NCBI GenBank assembly: GCA_003168375.1
Contig: PMSI01000001.1
Coordinates: 248,001 to 312,000, forward strand
Direction: 5' to 3'
Length of the DNA: 64,000 bases
Origin: Vulcanimicrobiota bacterium
GTDB lineage: Bacteria; Vulcanimicrobiota; Vulcanimicrobiia; Vulcanimicrobiales; Vulcanimicrobiaceae
In this document: in pieces, positions 50,854 through 59,859 of the stretch
Layout of the letters: each line of letters starts with the position of its first letter
Numbering within the stretch: the first letter of the stretch is position 1
The notes under the pieces: model-generated
The model's database searches: none
What the model was told of the DNA's origin: nothing
The model's input: only the letters and a program-made list of their open reading frames with translations
Position numbers and translations under genes: made by a program

Positions 50854-51434
50854 CCGGCCGGCGCCGCCACGTGCACTTCGAGGTCTATGCCCGTCTCGCG
50901 TTTGCGCCGCTGCGCGTAGTCGCGCAGACGCGCGAGCCCTTCGAGCTGATCTTTGGTCGGCTCGCCGCTGAGCTCCAGATGAAGTACGTGCTTCACCGGA
51001 TCGAACTGGAGCAGCGCCGCGATTTGATCGATCAGCGGCGTGAGGCCTTGTTCCAGTCCCGTCGCGGACCGGTTCGGCTCGGCACCGACGTCAACGAGCT
51101 TCGCAGCGACGACGACGCGCTTCGCACCGGCATGCCGAATCTCGACGAGATCGAGCGCCGGATCGATCTGCCGGAACGGAAGCTCGCCGACCCACTCAGC
51201 CGGCGCGTCGTTCGCCGGCGGTTCGGACGCCGGCCGACGTCCGACGATGCTCATCCGCAACGGAAGCGGCCCACGCTCGACGATGTGCGGGTCGCCGACG
51301 CCGCCGACCGCAACGTCTCCGAACCGATGCGCCGACGCCGGCGTATCGGCAAAGGCCTGCGCCGCGTCGCCGGCCGCCCGGATCGAGACGTTGCACTGGA
51401 GCCGGTGCGCACGCTTCGCGAAAGCCGGAGTCAC
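50820..51434 (-). CDS. Unknown protein with HRFGD repeat, end of eCIS operon
   Basis: 204 aa. Residues 30-47 (DTPASAHRFGDVAVGGVG) repeat a motif found twice in the next upstream protein. The C-terminal half is helical with LLQFDPVKHVLHLELSGEP and a basic segment. The GTG start overlaps the upstream stop (GTGA), indicating translation coupling. No signal peptide. Function unknown; shared repeat and coupling suggest the two proteins act together. Confidence 0.7.
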   Translation of the reverse strand: MTPAFAKRAHRLQCNVSIRAAGDAAQAFADTPASAHRFGDVAVGGVGDPHIVERGPLPLRMSIVGRRPASEPPANDAPAEWVGELPFRQIDPALDLVEIRHAGAKRVVVAAKLVDVGAEPNRSATGLEQGLTPLIDQIAALLQFDPVKHVLHLELSGEPTKDQLEGLARLRDYAQRRKRETGIDLEVHVAAPAGQPSLRPPTSS

Positions 51435-52693
51435 GGTCGCTTCTTCCGCCTTCCCGGTGTGAACTTGAGCCCTGCCTCGAAGGAGAGCTTGCCGCTCCGG
51501 AACGGAGCTTGATTCGGCTGACCGGCATTGAACATACCGCTCATGTGCTCGTAGTTGAGGCTGAAATCGAAACCCAGCCAGAAACGCTTGAAGTCGTATA
51601 GACTTCCCGAAAGCCCGATACCGACGCTGACGTTGTTCGCCCGGAACAGGTAGCCGCGATCCTGACCGTAAGCGATCGTGAAAGGCACGGACCAGGCGTC
51701 GTACTTCGGGCTGTTCCGCGTCGCGGAGAAGTCGAAACTTCGGGTGAATATGTTGTAAACGGGAACGTTGTCGTGCAATGCGGCGGGAGTCTTTGCGCCG
51801 CCGCCGCCGGCGGCAAACTCCCAGACCTTGTTGTTCGTTTCGTATACGATGTTTCCGGCGGCCTTCAAATTGTCGCTCTTGATCTCCGCCCCGGTCACGC
51901 TGTCGACGAAGCGTTCGACGCCGCGCTCGCCGCTCACGGCGAGTTTGAAGCCGCTCTTGCCCAACTTAAAGTCTCCCGCAACCTCCGTCGTACGCCCGTC
52001 GATGCCCTGGCTATGTTTGACCTCGATCGACCCTCCGGAAAACTCATGCTTGGCACCCGCCGTGAACCTGCTTTCCGAGTTCACGCCCACGGTGAACTCG
52101 GTATTCGTGTCGGATTCCTCAACCTCTACGTCTCCGCTCGGGAACCGAAAAAGCTGCCGATCGGCGGAGACGGCCACGGGGGGTTCGCTCGCGACCACGA
52201 GGGTACGCGCGAGCGCCTCCGCCAATTCGTCTCGCTCCACGACGAAGCGAGAAGGCTCGACGCAGGTGAGGACTTCATCGATCGAGTGCAGTGTGACTTC
52301 GCTCGCCGGTTTTCCGCGTAGGGCAGGAGACGTGTCTTCACCGAACCCGTCGAGCGCGAAGTCGCCGAAACGATGAGGGGCGCCGGGCCAGAACGTATCG
52401 AGGACGAGCGGACGTGCGAGCGCCTCCGCCAATTCGTCTCGCTCCACGACGAAGCAAGACGGCTCGACGCATGTGAGGTCTTCATCGATCGTGTGAAGTG
52501 TGACTTCGCTCGCCGGTTTTCCGAGTAGCGCAGCGAGGGTGGGGTCTTCGCCGAACCCGCCGACCGAGACGTCGCCGAACCGATGGTTGCCGGCGGGCCA
52601 GAACGTGTCGTCGCGCGCGGGTATCGTAGGGGCCTGGGACGGCCCGTACCTGCTCGGGCCGAGCAACTTCTGGAGCTCGTCGTTTCCGGGCAT
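51431..52693 (-). CDS. Tandem-repeat protein with beta-barrel-like C-terminus
   Basis: 420 aa without a signal peptide. Residues 29-98 and 99-167 are two copies of a 70-residue unit (DTFWPxxxHRFGD ... GFGED ... LGKPASEVTLHxIDE ... VVERDELAEALAR). From residue 180 to the end the sequence alternates hydrophobic and polar residues as amphipathic strands (VGVNSESRFTAGAKHEFSGG, FWLGFDFSLNYEHMSG, GKLSFEAGLKFTPGRR), like an outer-membrane-type barrel. Nine bases follow the upstream gene. A signal-less barrel in an injection-system operon is odd and may be a cargo. Confidence 0.8.
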   Translation of the reverse strand: MPGNDELQKLLGPSRYGPSQAPTIPARDDTFWPAGNHRFGDVSVGGFGEDPTLAALLGKPASEVTLHTIDEDLTCVEPSCFVVERDELAEALARPLVLDTFWPGAPHRFGDFALDGFGEDTSPALRGKPASEVTLHSIDEVLTCVEPSRFVVERDELAEALARTLVVASEPPVAVSADRQLFRFPSGDVEVEESDTNTEFTVGVNSESRFTAGAKHEFSGGSIEVKHSQGIDGRTTEVAGDFKLGKSGFKLAVSGERGVERFVDSVTGAEIKSDNLKAAGNIVYETNNKVWEFAAGGGGAKTPAALHDNVPVYNIFTRSFDFSATRNSPKYDAWSVPFTIAYGQDRGYLFRANNVSVGIGLSGSLYDFKRFWLGFDFSLNYEHMSGMFNAGQPNQAPFRSGKLSFEAGLKFTPGRRKKRP

Positions 52694-52702
52694 GCGCGCT
52701 CC

Positions 52703-53752
52703 TCAGCGCCCGAACTCGTCGTCGACGTGCGCGCGGCGAGGATTGATCGCGCCGAAGTCGAGTCGCAAGCCGCCGCCGTAGTTGTAGAACGACGCGCCTG
52801 AATTGGCGACGTTCGACCACGGTTCGGCGAAGAACCACGGCTCGATGCCGAAGCCGTAGTCGCCCCACGTATGCTGCCAGCCGAACAACCCGACGTTGAG
52901 CGCGAGCGAGGCCGGTACTCCGGGACCCGGCAGCAAGTCGTAACGACCGGCCAATCCCAGGTTGAGCCCGACCGTGGCTTCCCAGTTCAGCGTGTCGTGC
53001 TTGCCCAAGCTGCGCGCGTAGTTGAAGCCGACGTACGGATTGAGGAAGCCGCCCACCGGCACGTCGTTCACCGCGCCCCAGCGGGACGCGTTCGCGCCCC
53101 ACACCAAGTCGGCACCCCACGCGTCGGGGTGCTGCCACGAGTGCGAGACCATCACGCCGCCCGTCGGATTGAAGCTCCAGCCCGGCGGCGGCGTATCACG
53201 ATCGGGCTCCGCGCCCCACGCCTGCGCCAGCGTGAGCCACACCCCGGTTCCGTACCGGGTGGCGTCACCTTCCGGCGCGTCGGGACCGAGGTGCAGCGAA
53301 AGGCCCAAAATCCCGTTGCCGGTCCGCCTGCCGGCCCCGAACGGAAGCTTGCCGCCGAAGCCGCCGAACACGCCGAACTCGCCGTGCTGCCAGAGGCGGT
53401 CGCGAACACCGACCATCAGCGACGGCCGGAACGTCGCGCCCTCGCCCGGCGTCGTGCCCACTCCCGGCGTCGTCTCCGACATGAACGGCAGCAGCGAGGT
53501 GAACTCGGTCGTGAGCGTATACAGTGGGTTCTGCTGCATCCATGCCGAGTTGGTCACGCCGAGCGTCGGCATTCCCATCTGCGGCGCGTCGGGCTCGGCA
53601 AGCGGCGGCAGGTGGAAATCCTGGTCGAACGTCGGCAGGTACGGCGCCGGCGGGGGAAGATCCAAGCTGGGCAGGCGAAAACGCCCGCCTGTTCCCAGCG
53701 TGTAGCTCCGCGGGTACCTCAGCGGACCAGGTGAGTCGTAGCCGTCGCCCAT
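52703..53752 (-). CDS. Signal-less beta-barrel-like protein in eCIS operon
   Basis: 349 aa. The first 90 residues are Pro-rich and unstructured (PGPLRYPRSYTLGTGGRFRL). The remainder is strand-rich with aromatic girdle-like residues (RDRLWQHGEFGVFGGFGGKL, GGFLNPYVGFNYARSLGKHD, SFYNYGGGLRLDFG), typical of a small outer-membrane barrel. No export signal. It lies 17 bases after the AAA+ ATPase gene. Its role in or as a payload of the injection system is unknown. Confidence 0.75.
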   Translation of the reverse strand: MGDGYDSPGPLRYPRSYTLGTGGRFRLPSLDLPPPAPYLPTFDQDFHLPPLAEPDAPQMGMPTLGVTNSAWMQQNPLYTLTTEFTSLLPFMSETTPGVGTTPGEGATFRPSLMVGVRDRLWQHGEFGVFGGFGGKLPFGAGRRTGNGILGLSLHLGPDAPEGDATRYGTGVWLTLAQAWGAEPDRDTPPPGWSFNPTGGVMVSHSWQHPDAWGADLVWGANASRWGAVNDVPVGGFLNPYVGFNYARSLGKHDTLNWEATVGLNLGLAGRYDLLPGPGVPASLALNVGLFGWQHTWGDYGFGIEPWFFAEPWSNVANSGASFYNYGGGLRLDFGAINPRRAHVDDEFGR

Positions 53753-53769
53753 GTGAAGTTCTCCGTTCG

Positions 53770-55776
53770 TCAGATCCAGCCGGCGATTTCGGCTTCGGTG
53801 AGCGGCCGTTCCAGCTTCGCGCACTCGCTGCGCGCGGCGTCGAGCAGGTGCGACATCCGTACCGGCTCGCCGGCGTCGGCGGCGAGGAACGCCGCGTGCA
53901 GCGCGATGTTGCGGATCTCGCCGCCGGCGACGTTCAGGCGCGCGAGCTTTTCGAAGTCCAAACCCTCGAGCGGGGTGCGCGGTGGGAAGATCATGCGCCA
54001 GATCTCCGCGCGCTGCGCGGGGCCTGGCGAGGGGAAGTGGACGACGAAGCGGATGCGACGCAAGAACGCCGTGTCGAGTGCCGACTTCATGTTCGTTGTG
54101 AGGATCGCCAGGCCGCGATACGCCTCCATCCGCTGCAGCAGATAGCTGATCTCGACGTTGGCGTAGCGGTCGTGGCTGTCGCGCACCTCGCTGCGCTTGC
54201 CGAAAATCGCGTCGGCTTCGTCGAAGAGCAGCACGGCGCCGCCGGCCTCCGCAGCGTCGAAGATGCGCGAGAGATTCTTCTCGGTCTCGCCGATGTACTT
54301 GCTGACGACTTGGCTGAGGTCGATGCGGTACAGGTCGAGCCGCGCCTGCGCGGCCAGCGCTTCGGCGGCCATCGTCTTGCCGGTGCCGGAGCGGCCTTCG
54401 AACAGCACGCTGATCCCGAGGCCCCGCCGCCCGGCGCGCGCGAATCCCCACGCGTCGTAGACCGTCGAGCGCCGCCGCACGTGCAGCATGATCTCCGTCA
54501 GCAACTTGCGCTGCGCGTCGGGGAGGACGAGATCGTCCCAGCCGGCGCTCGGTTCGATCCGCTGCGCCAGCCGCTCGAGCCGCGGCCGCGCCTGCGCGCG
54601 GCACGCTTCCCACAGCAGCTCGTCGAGGCTCGGCAGCGTTTGCGGATCCGGCGGCGCGGTCGCCTGCGCGATCGCGTCGGCGCTCGCGGCACCGATCGCC
54701 GCCGCGCTCAGATCGAACTGCGAGACCAGCCGTTCGACGTCAGCTCTCGCTTCTGCGCCGCCGAGCGCCGCGCGCCACAGCTCGCGCTGCTCGGCGGTCG
54801 TCGGCCGATCGATCTGAAGCACCAGCGAGGTGCGCTCGACGTCGTAACGCGAGGTTCCGGCGACGAAGACGGCGCCGCGCGTGCGCTCGAGCACGAGGTT
54901 CAGCGACGCGCTCTGCGCGGGCTCGAGCGGCTGCGCGTCGGTGCACTCAAGCAGCAGCGCGCCGGCGCTCATCAGCGCCTCGCGCTCCCACAGGCGGATG
55001 AACGCATCTGCCTCGGTGGCGCCGCTAGGCACGCGCGCGAGCTCCATCACGAACAGCTTCAGGCCGGCCGCCGCGGACGCCGTCGCCGCGATCCGACGCG
55101 CCGAGGCGCGGTCGCCGCACAGCTGTACCAGCGGCAGCCACGGCGTCTCACCCGCGCTTTTCCAAGCCGTGAGGATCCGCTCGGCTTCGCGGCGTTGAGA
55201 CTGCGGCAGCTCGCCGTGGAACCACACCGGCTCGACGAACCCGCGCAGGCGCTCGTCGAGATACTGCACGCCGGTGAGGAAATGCAGCACGCGTTCGTCG
55301 ATGCGCAGCGGCGAGCCGGTGAGCGCGCTCGGATTCACGGGCTCGATCAATCGCCAGCCGCGCAGCGGTGCCGCCGGCGCGAGCGCGTTCCACTGCGCCT
55401 GCGGGTGCGCGGCGAGCGCCAGCCCGAACGTCGGGTAGTGTCTTTGCTCGTCGCCGTGCGCGTCGGCGCAGATCGCGCCGAAGCTGCCGTCGAGCTCGAT
55501 CCCGGCGCACATGACCAGGAGGTCGCGCTCGAACGCGGAGAGGCCGAGCGCGGCCGTCAAGCGGTGCAGGGCGGACGGTCCCGGCAGCGCCGCTTCCGCC
55601 GCCGCTCGTTCGCGCTCCGCGCGCTCGATGCTCTCGCGCCCGGGATGCGCGCCGACCGCGTGCGCGGCGTGCATCTCGAGCAGCACGCGCACGACGCCGA
55701 GTGCGGCGGTGAGATAGCGCTGGTTCGCCGCCGGCCAAGCCGCCGCGGCGGGCGGGTCGTCGAGGATGTCGTTCAT
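53770..55776 (-). CDS. AAA+ ATPase of contractile injection system (Afp15-type)
   Basis: 668 aa. The N-terminal winged-helix region (LGLSAFERDLLVMCAGIELD) and a first inactive-looking ATPase-like part are followed by a complete AAA+ module: Walker A EGRSGTGKTMAAE (about residue 460), Walker B GGAVLLFDEADAIFGKRSEV (about 514), LLQRMEAYRGLAILTTNMKS and the arginine finger region AFLRRIRFVVHF. Such ATPases are a hallmark of extracellular injection systems (Afp15/PVC15) and help assembly. The ATG overlaps the DUF4255 stop (ATGA). Confidence 0.93.
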   Translation of the reverse strand: MNDILDDPPAAAAWPAANQRYLTAALGVVRVLLEMHAAHAVGAHPGRESIERAERERAAAEAALPGPSALHRLTAALGLSAFERDLLVMCAGIELDGSFGAICADAHGDEQRHYPTFGLALAAHPQAQWNALAPAAPLRGWRLIEPVNPSALTGSPLRIDERVLHFLTGVQYLDERLRGFVEPVWFHGELPQSQRREAERILTAWKSAGETPWLPLVQLCGDRASARRIAATASAAAGLKLFVMELARVPSGATEADAFIRLWEREALMSAGALLLECTDAQPLEPAQSASLNLVLERTRGAVFVAGTSRYDVERTSLVLQIDRPTTAEQRELWRAALGGAEARADVERLVSQFDLSAAAIGAASADAIAQATAPPDPQTLPSLDELLWEACRAQARPRLERLAQRIEPSAGWDDLVLPDAQRKLLTEIMLHVRRRSTVYDAWGFARAGRRGLGISVLFEGRSGTGKTMAAEALAAQARLDLYRIDLSQVVSKYIGETEKNLSRIFDAAEAGGAVLLFDEADAIFGKRSEVRDSHDRYANVEISYLLQRMEAYRGLAILTTNMKSALDTAFLRRIRFVVHFPSPGPAQRAEIWRMIFPPRTPLEGLDFEKLARLNVAGGEIRNIALHAAFLAADAGEPVRMSHLLDAARSECAKLERPLTEAEIAGWI

Positions 55777-56339
55777 GGCTCCAGTGCGAGCGAACTCACG
55801 CACGCCTCCTCGCGGTCGATGAACACGACGCCCGCCTGATATGCGGCGGACAGCGCGTACGGTACTTGAAAGAACGTCGACCAGAGCTTCGAGAGGTCGT
55901 CGAGCGTCAGCGCGATCGGCGTCAGCTTGACCGGATCGTCCTGCAGCGCCACGTTGGAGGTCATCGCGCTCGACGCGCTCAGGAACGACGCCTTCTCTTC
56001 CGCTTCGTGAATCCGCTCCGGCGTGAGGACCGGTTCGTCGTGCAGCCGCGCCAGCACGCTGCCGAGCAAGAGCTGCGGCTCCAGGCGGCTCTTGTCGCCG
56101 TGAAACGTCAGCAGGTAGTGGAGGTCGACGGCGGCCTGCTCGCGCGCGTCGGTCGGGCGCCACGCCGCGTGCGGCGAGATCTGGTACAGCACGACGTTGA
56201 CGCGCGGCGCGGAGACGTTGCCGTCGTCGCCGCGCGGGTCCTCGGTGGTGACGCGCGCGCCGCCGACCACGCCGACCGCTTCCGAGAGGAGGACTTGCAG
56301 CGCTGCTGTGACGGTCGCGATCGCGAGATAGTTGCTCAT
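55773..56339 (-). CDS. DUF4255 (Pvc16-N-like) protein
   Basis: 188 aa. YLAIATVTAALQVLLSEAVG at the start, NVVLYQISPHAAWRPTDA, DLHYLLTFHGDKSRLEPQLL and VPYALSAAYQAGVVFIDREE define DUF4255, the fold of tube-terminator/sheath-initiation proteins in injection systems. Overlapping codons on both sides. It caps or regulates the length of the tube in homologous systems (inferred role). Confidence 0.92.
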   Translation of the reverse strand: MSNYLAIATVTAALQVLLSEAVGVVGGARVTTEDPRGDDGNVSAPRVNVVLYQISPHAAWRPTDAREQAAVDLHYLLTFHGDKSRLEPQLLLGSVLARLHDEPVLTPERIHEAEEKASFLSASSAMTSNVALQDDPVKLTPIALTLDDLSKLWSTFFQVPYALSAAYQAGVVFIDREEACVSSLALEP

Positions 56340-56668
56340 GGCGGCGAGTTGTCCGTGACGAACGGTGCGGCCGGCGGCCCGAGGATGGTCATGATCCCGG
56401 GCGGACTCGGAATGTTGTCGACGACGCGCGTCAGCGCGTTGCTGCCGACCATGACGCCGCTGCTGCCAAGCGGCCCGATCACGGCCGGATACGGAAATCC
56501 CCACACCGAGTTGATCATCAGGCAGATCGACGTGCTCGTCGCGAGCGGCATCCCTCCGGCGGTGATCACCGGCGGCAGGACGGCGATGATCGTTCCGTTG
56601 TCGGGCGGGCCCGACGCGCCGGGCGTCAGGATCACCGAACACCCGATCGTGACCGGCGGCCCCGGCAT
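56336..56668 (-). CDS. PAAR-like spike tip protein
   Basis: 110 aa, Gly/Pro-rich, with short beta-hairpin repeats (PVTIGCSVILTPGASGPPDN, TIIAVLPPVITAGGMPLATS). This pattern fits PAAR-repeat proteins that sharpen the spike of injection systems. It lies between gpV/VgrG and DUF4255 genes with overlapping or nearly overlapping codons. No fused effector domain is present. Confidence 0.82.
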   Translation of the reverse strand: MPGPPVTIGCSVILTPGASGPPDNGTIIAVLPPVITAGGMPLATSTSICLMINSVWGFPYPAVIGPLGSSGVMVGSNALTRVVDNIPSPPGIMTILGPPAAPFVTDNSPP

Positions 56669-56671
56669 CGC

Positions 56672-57478
56672 CTACGGCCCGAACGACGTCATGCCGCTCA
56701 CCGACACCGTCGTTCCCTGGAGCTGCACGCTGACGCCGCCGTCGACGCTCGCGCCGGTCGTCGCCGTCAGGCTGAGCTGCGTCTTCGCCTCGACGTCGAC
56801 GCTCGTCATCGCGCTGATTTTCACGCTCTGTCCCTCGATGCTCAGATCGCCGTCGGCCTTGAGCGAGAGCGCGCCCTTCGCCTCGACGGCGATGTCGCCG
56901 TCCTGGTTCATCGTGATCGTCGTGCCGCCGGCGACGACGGTGACCTTGCCGCCGCTGCCGTCGGGCTGGTCGAGCGTCATCTCGCTCTTCCCGGCCGTCG
57001 CGCGCACGGTGCCGTCGGTGATCCGCACGGTGATCTTGGGCGGCATCTCGACGATGATCTCACGCGGCGGCGAGTTCGTGCTGATGTTGCGAATCGCGCT
57101 CTTGATCGTGCTGTCGTCGTCGGCCGCGAGCGGGAGGCGGAAGATCACCTCGTTCGCGTCGTTGATCGGCGGCCGGTCGCCGTCGGTGTAGAGCCGCCCG
57201 ACGATGAAGCCCTGGTTGACGTCGCCCTTGTCGAACGTCAGCAGCACCAGATCGCCCTTGTTCGGGATCGCGGCGGTACCGATGTGGCTGGTGACGACCG
57301 GCACGCCTTTGAGCAGCAGGCCGCTGTCCTTGAGGCGGACGTCGCAGGCGTAGTTGTCCTCGTCGTCCGATGAGCGGTGCGGGCCGATCGCCTCGACCGT
57401 GCCGAGCTCGGAGACGCGCACGCTGCGCAGCTCGTGGCGGACGATCTGCTGGATGGTGTTGAAGACCGAGGACGACAT
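56672..57478 (-). CDS. Spike protein, gpV/VgrG-C type (Afp8-like)
   Basis: 268 aa. The OB-fold part covers residues 1-110 (LGTVEAIGPHRSSDDEDNYA, LKGVPVVTSHIGTAAIPNKG, VNQGFIVGRLYTDGDRPPIN). After that comes a triple-stranded beta-helix with regular repeats (GKVTVVAGGTTITMNQDGDI, GALSLKADGDLSIEGQSVKI). This is the gp5/gpV C-terminal spike of contractile machines. Three bases separate it from the PAAR gene and four from gpD. Confidence 0.92.
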   Translation of the reverse strand: MSSSVFNTIQQIVRHELRSVRVSELGTVEAIGPHRSSDDEDNYACDVRLKDSGLLLKGVPVVTSHIGTAAIPNKGDLVLLTFDKGDVNQGFIVGRLYTDGDRPPINDANEVIFRLPLAADDDSTIKSAIRNISTNSPPREIIVEMPPKITVRITDGTVRATAGKSEMTLDQPDGSGGKVTVVAGGTTITMNQDGDIAVEAKGALSLKADGDLSIEGQSVKISAMTSVDVEAKTQLSLTATTGASVDGGVSVQLQGTTVSVSGMTSFGP

Positions 57479-57482
57479 CGCG

Positions 57483-58484
57483 TTACACCGTGATCGCCCG
57501 GAAGCCGATAAGCGTGGTAAAGCCTTCGGTCTTGTGCATGCGGTGGCGCACCGAGCGCACCGCAAAGCTCGTGTTGAGCGACGCGTCCGGGAGCCCGCGC
57601 AGCGCGATCGCGTCGCCGAGCTTCACCTCTGGACGGCCGATCGTCAGCACGGTACCGCGCAAGGTGCGGCGCTTGATCGCGAGCTCGGCGGCGTCGGCGG
57701 CTTTCTGCGCCGCCGCGCCGGTGCGCAGCGCCGGCCGCTCGAGCAGCAGCACCGGATCGCCGGAGCCCGCGGTCCCTTTCGAACCGCTGAAATCCTTGGT
57801 GAGCCACGGCCACGCGTCGTCGCCGCTGCTGCCGGTCGGACTCTCGCCGAACGCAACGACGCTGCCATATGCGGGCTGCGCGCGCAGGATGTCCAGGCTC
57901 AGGATGTGCTTGGCGTTCTCCAAGACGTGCACGGCCTTGCCGCCGAAGAACTCCTCGAACACCAGCTTGCCGTCGGAGTTGATGTAGAGGTCGAACCCGC
58001 ACAGCTCGGCCAGCTCGCGCATGTGCGCATACGCGCTGCGCCGCCCGTCGACGACGTACGACGGAAAGTCGATCCCGTCGTCGGCCGTGTCGACGGCGAC
58101 GGACGCGCCGGTCGCCAGATCGCGCACGATCGCGCCCGCCGTCTTGCTCTGAAACTGCTTCTCTACGAATTTTCGCAGCAGCGTGTTGGCGGCGGTGTAG
58201 CTCTTGACCCGGTTCGTCAGCGAGCCCTGGTCGAGCGAGACGACGGCGCCGGTAAAGACGTTGACCAGACCGCTGGTCTCGTCCGCGTAGCCGAGGCCGA
58301 TCGTCGCCGCGTCGTCGACCTTCGGGTTGATATCGCCGACCTGCCCCAGCGTGACGACGAACGTGTCGACCGGTGTCTCGATGTCGAGTTCGACGACGAT
58401 GTCGACGGCCGTGCTCGTCTGCGGGTCGCTGGTGGTGTCGACGACCTTGCCGCCGAGCTTGAGCCGGTACGCGGGGGTCAGCAT
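57483..58484 (-). CDS. gpD-like hub protein (phage late control D)
   Basis: 333 aa. Matches the gp27/gpD hub: TPAYRLKLGGKVVDTT, TFVVTLGQVGDINPKVDDAA, YTAANTLLRKFVEKQFQSKT, DGRRSAYAHMRELAELCGFD and SDGKLVFEEFF. The hub joins the spike to the tube and baseplate. In Afp-like systems gpD and gpV may be fused (Afp8); here they are separate. Its ATG overlaps the upstream stop by one base. Confidence 0.9.
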   Translation of the reverse strand: MLTPAYRLKLGGKVVDTTSDPQTSTAVDIVVELDIETPVDTFVVTLGQVGDINPKVDDAATIGLGYADETSGLVNVFTGAVVSLDQGSLTNRVKSYTAANTLLRKFVEKQFQSKTAGAIVRDLATGASVAVDTADDGIDFPSYVVDGRRSAYAHMRELAELCGFDLYINSDGKLVFEEFFGGKAVHVLENAKHILSLDILRAQPAYGSVVAFGESPTGSSGDDAWPWLTKDFSGSKGTAGSGDPVLLLERPALRTGAAAQKAADAAELAIKRRTLRGTVLTIGRPEVKLGDAIALRGLPDASLNTSFAVRSVRHRMHKTEGFTTLIGFRAITV

Positions 58485-59857
58485 CAGCGTTCCAGCACCG
58501 ATCCGTTGCGCACGAACAGGAACGTGGTCGTCCCGTTGTTCACCTGTAGCCGCAGCGGGACCCCGCGCTCTTTGAGCATGCTGAAGTCCAAGCACTTGAG
58601 GGTGAGGACGATCTCCGCGGGCGTGCCGTCTACGGTCGTCTTCCAGGTGTCGGGATCCGATCCGCTGGGGTTCGCGGTGTTCGTGTGCGCGGTCGTCGGC
58701 GCCGTCATCCCGGTTTGCCCGGTGACCTGGAACATTTTCGTGATGTCCACCTTCTGCGGGAAGTCGACGCGAATGTAGACGACCGCGATCGCGATCGCCG
58801 CACCGGCCGTGAACGTCGCCGCACCCTGCGGCTTGACTGTGATCGTCACCGTGTCGCCGGCCGCGATCTGGTTGGCGAGATCGAACATGTTGATCGCGGT
58901 GATTCGCGTCCCGCCCTTGGACCAGAACGCTTCGAACGGGTCGGGCGTCGGGACGACCGCCGCCCCGCTCGCCGGCGTCGTCGAGTCGAACCGGAGGATC
59001 TTCGAACCGGCCGAGATCGCCTTGAGCGCGCCGGCGTTCCAGTCGGCGATCGTATCGTCTTTGGCGTCGTCGTGGCAGAGCACGATCCACGCCGTCGCCG
59101 AGACTTTGGAGGTGACGGCGCTTTTCCAAGCGTTGAGCATCGATGCCCCGAGGGCGAGCCTGTTGATGAAGACGGCGGCGAACTCCGCCGAGCCGCCTTC
59201 CAGCGGGCAGACTTCGCGAAAACCGACGATCCCGCGCAGCGGGGTCGGCCCCGACATCACCTTCGTCCAGTCTTCGTGCGTCGGCGTGTCGAGCGTCCCG
59301 CAGTTGGAGAGCACGAGCCAGCCGGGCCCCGCGAACTGTCCGCCCTGGCTCGCCGTCACTGTGAGCTGGAAGAGCCATGAGACCAGGAGTCCCGCATCGC
59401 CGAACATCTCGCCGTTGTGGAGCCCATGAGAGCTCAGGTACACGAGATCGGCAACGTTCCCCGTGCCGGCGTCGTTGAGCTGCGAAGCCGTGCCGTCGGC
59501 GCTCGGGCGCAGGATGAACGTGTGCATGAACGTGTCGGATGCATCCATGTCGCTGCTCGTGAAGCCGGCGTCCGGCCCCGAGCCGTCGACGTTCTCCGGC
59601 ATGATGCAGGTGTCGGCGAACGTCGATCCGCCGTGCGAGCGGACGAGCCGTTTGATCGGCAGCTTGGGATGCGCTTTGTCGACACGGCGCTGGTTGTCGG
59701 CGGGATCCTTGTCGAGATCCCACACGAGGTTGCTCCAGCCGAAGACGGCGTTCCACATGTGGCCGAACGCTACGGTATCGAGCGCTTTCGTCACGTCGAT
59801 CCCGACGTAGCGCCGCACGGGCTGGTCCTTCCGGAGCTTCACGGATTTCTCGGCCAT
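58484..59857 (-). CDS. Predicted caspase-like cysteine-protease-fold protein in eCIS operon
   Basis: 457 aa, no signal peptide. The segment LVYLSSHGLHNGEM (His144) and, 42 residues on, WLVLSNCGTLDTPT (Cys186) have the spacing and hydrophobic-strand context of clan CD proteases (caspase, gingipain, CHAT, DUF6345-like). GIVGFREVCPLEGGSAEFAA follows as a third strand. The C-terminal 150 residues are beta-rich. It sits between hub/spike genes and the OmpA-fused protein with overlapping or nearly overlapping codons, a place where cargo or baseplate genes occur. Candidate effector or processing protease; activity is unproven. Confidence 0.75.
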   Translation of the reverse strand: MAEKSVKLRKDQPVRRYVGIDVTKALDTVAFGHMWNAVFGWSNLVWDLDKDPADNQRRVDKAHPKLPIKRLVRSHGGSTFADTCIMPENVDGSGPDAGFTSSDMDASDTFMHTFILRPSADGTASQLNDAGTGNVADLVYLSSHGLHNGEMFGDAGLLVSWLFQLTVTASQGGQFAGPGWLVLSNCGTLDTPTHEDWTKVMSGPTPLRGIVGFREVCPLEGGSAEFAAVFINRLALGASMLNAWKSAVTSKVSATAWIVLCHDDAKDDTIADWNAGALKAISAGSKILRFDSTTPASGAAVVPTPDPFEAFWSKGGTRITAINMFDLANQIAAGDTVTITVKPQGAATFTAGAAIAIAVVYIRVDFPQKVDITKMFQVTGQTGMTAPTTAHTNTANPSGSDPDTWKTTVDGTPAEIVLTLKCLDFSMLKERGVPLRLQVNNGTTTFLFVRNGSVLER

Positions 59858-59859
59858 CG

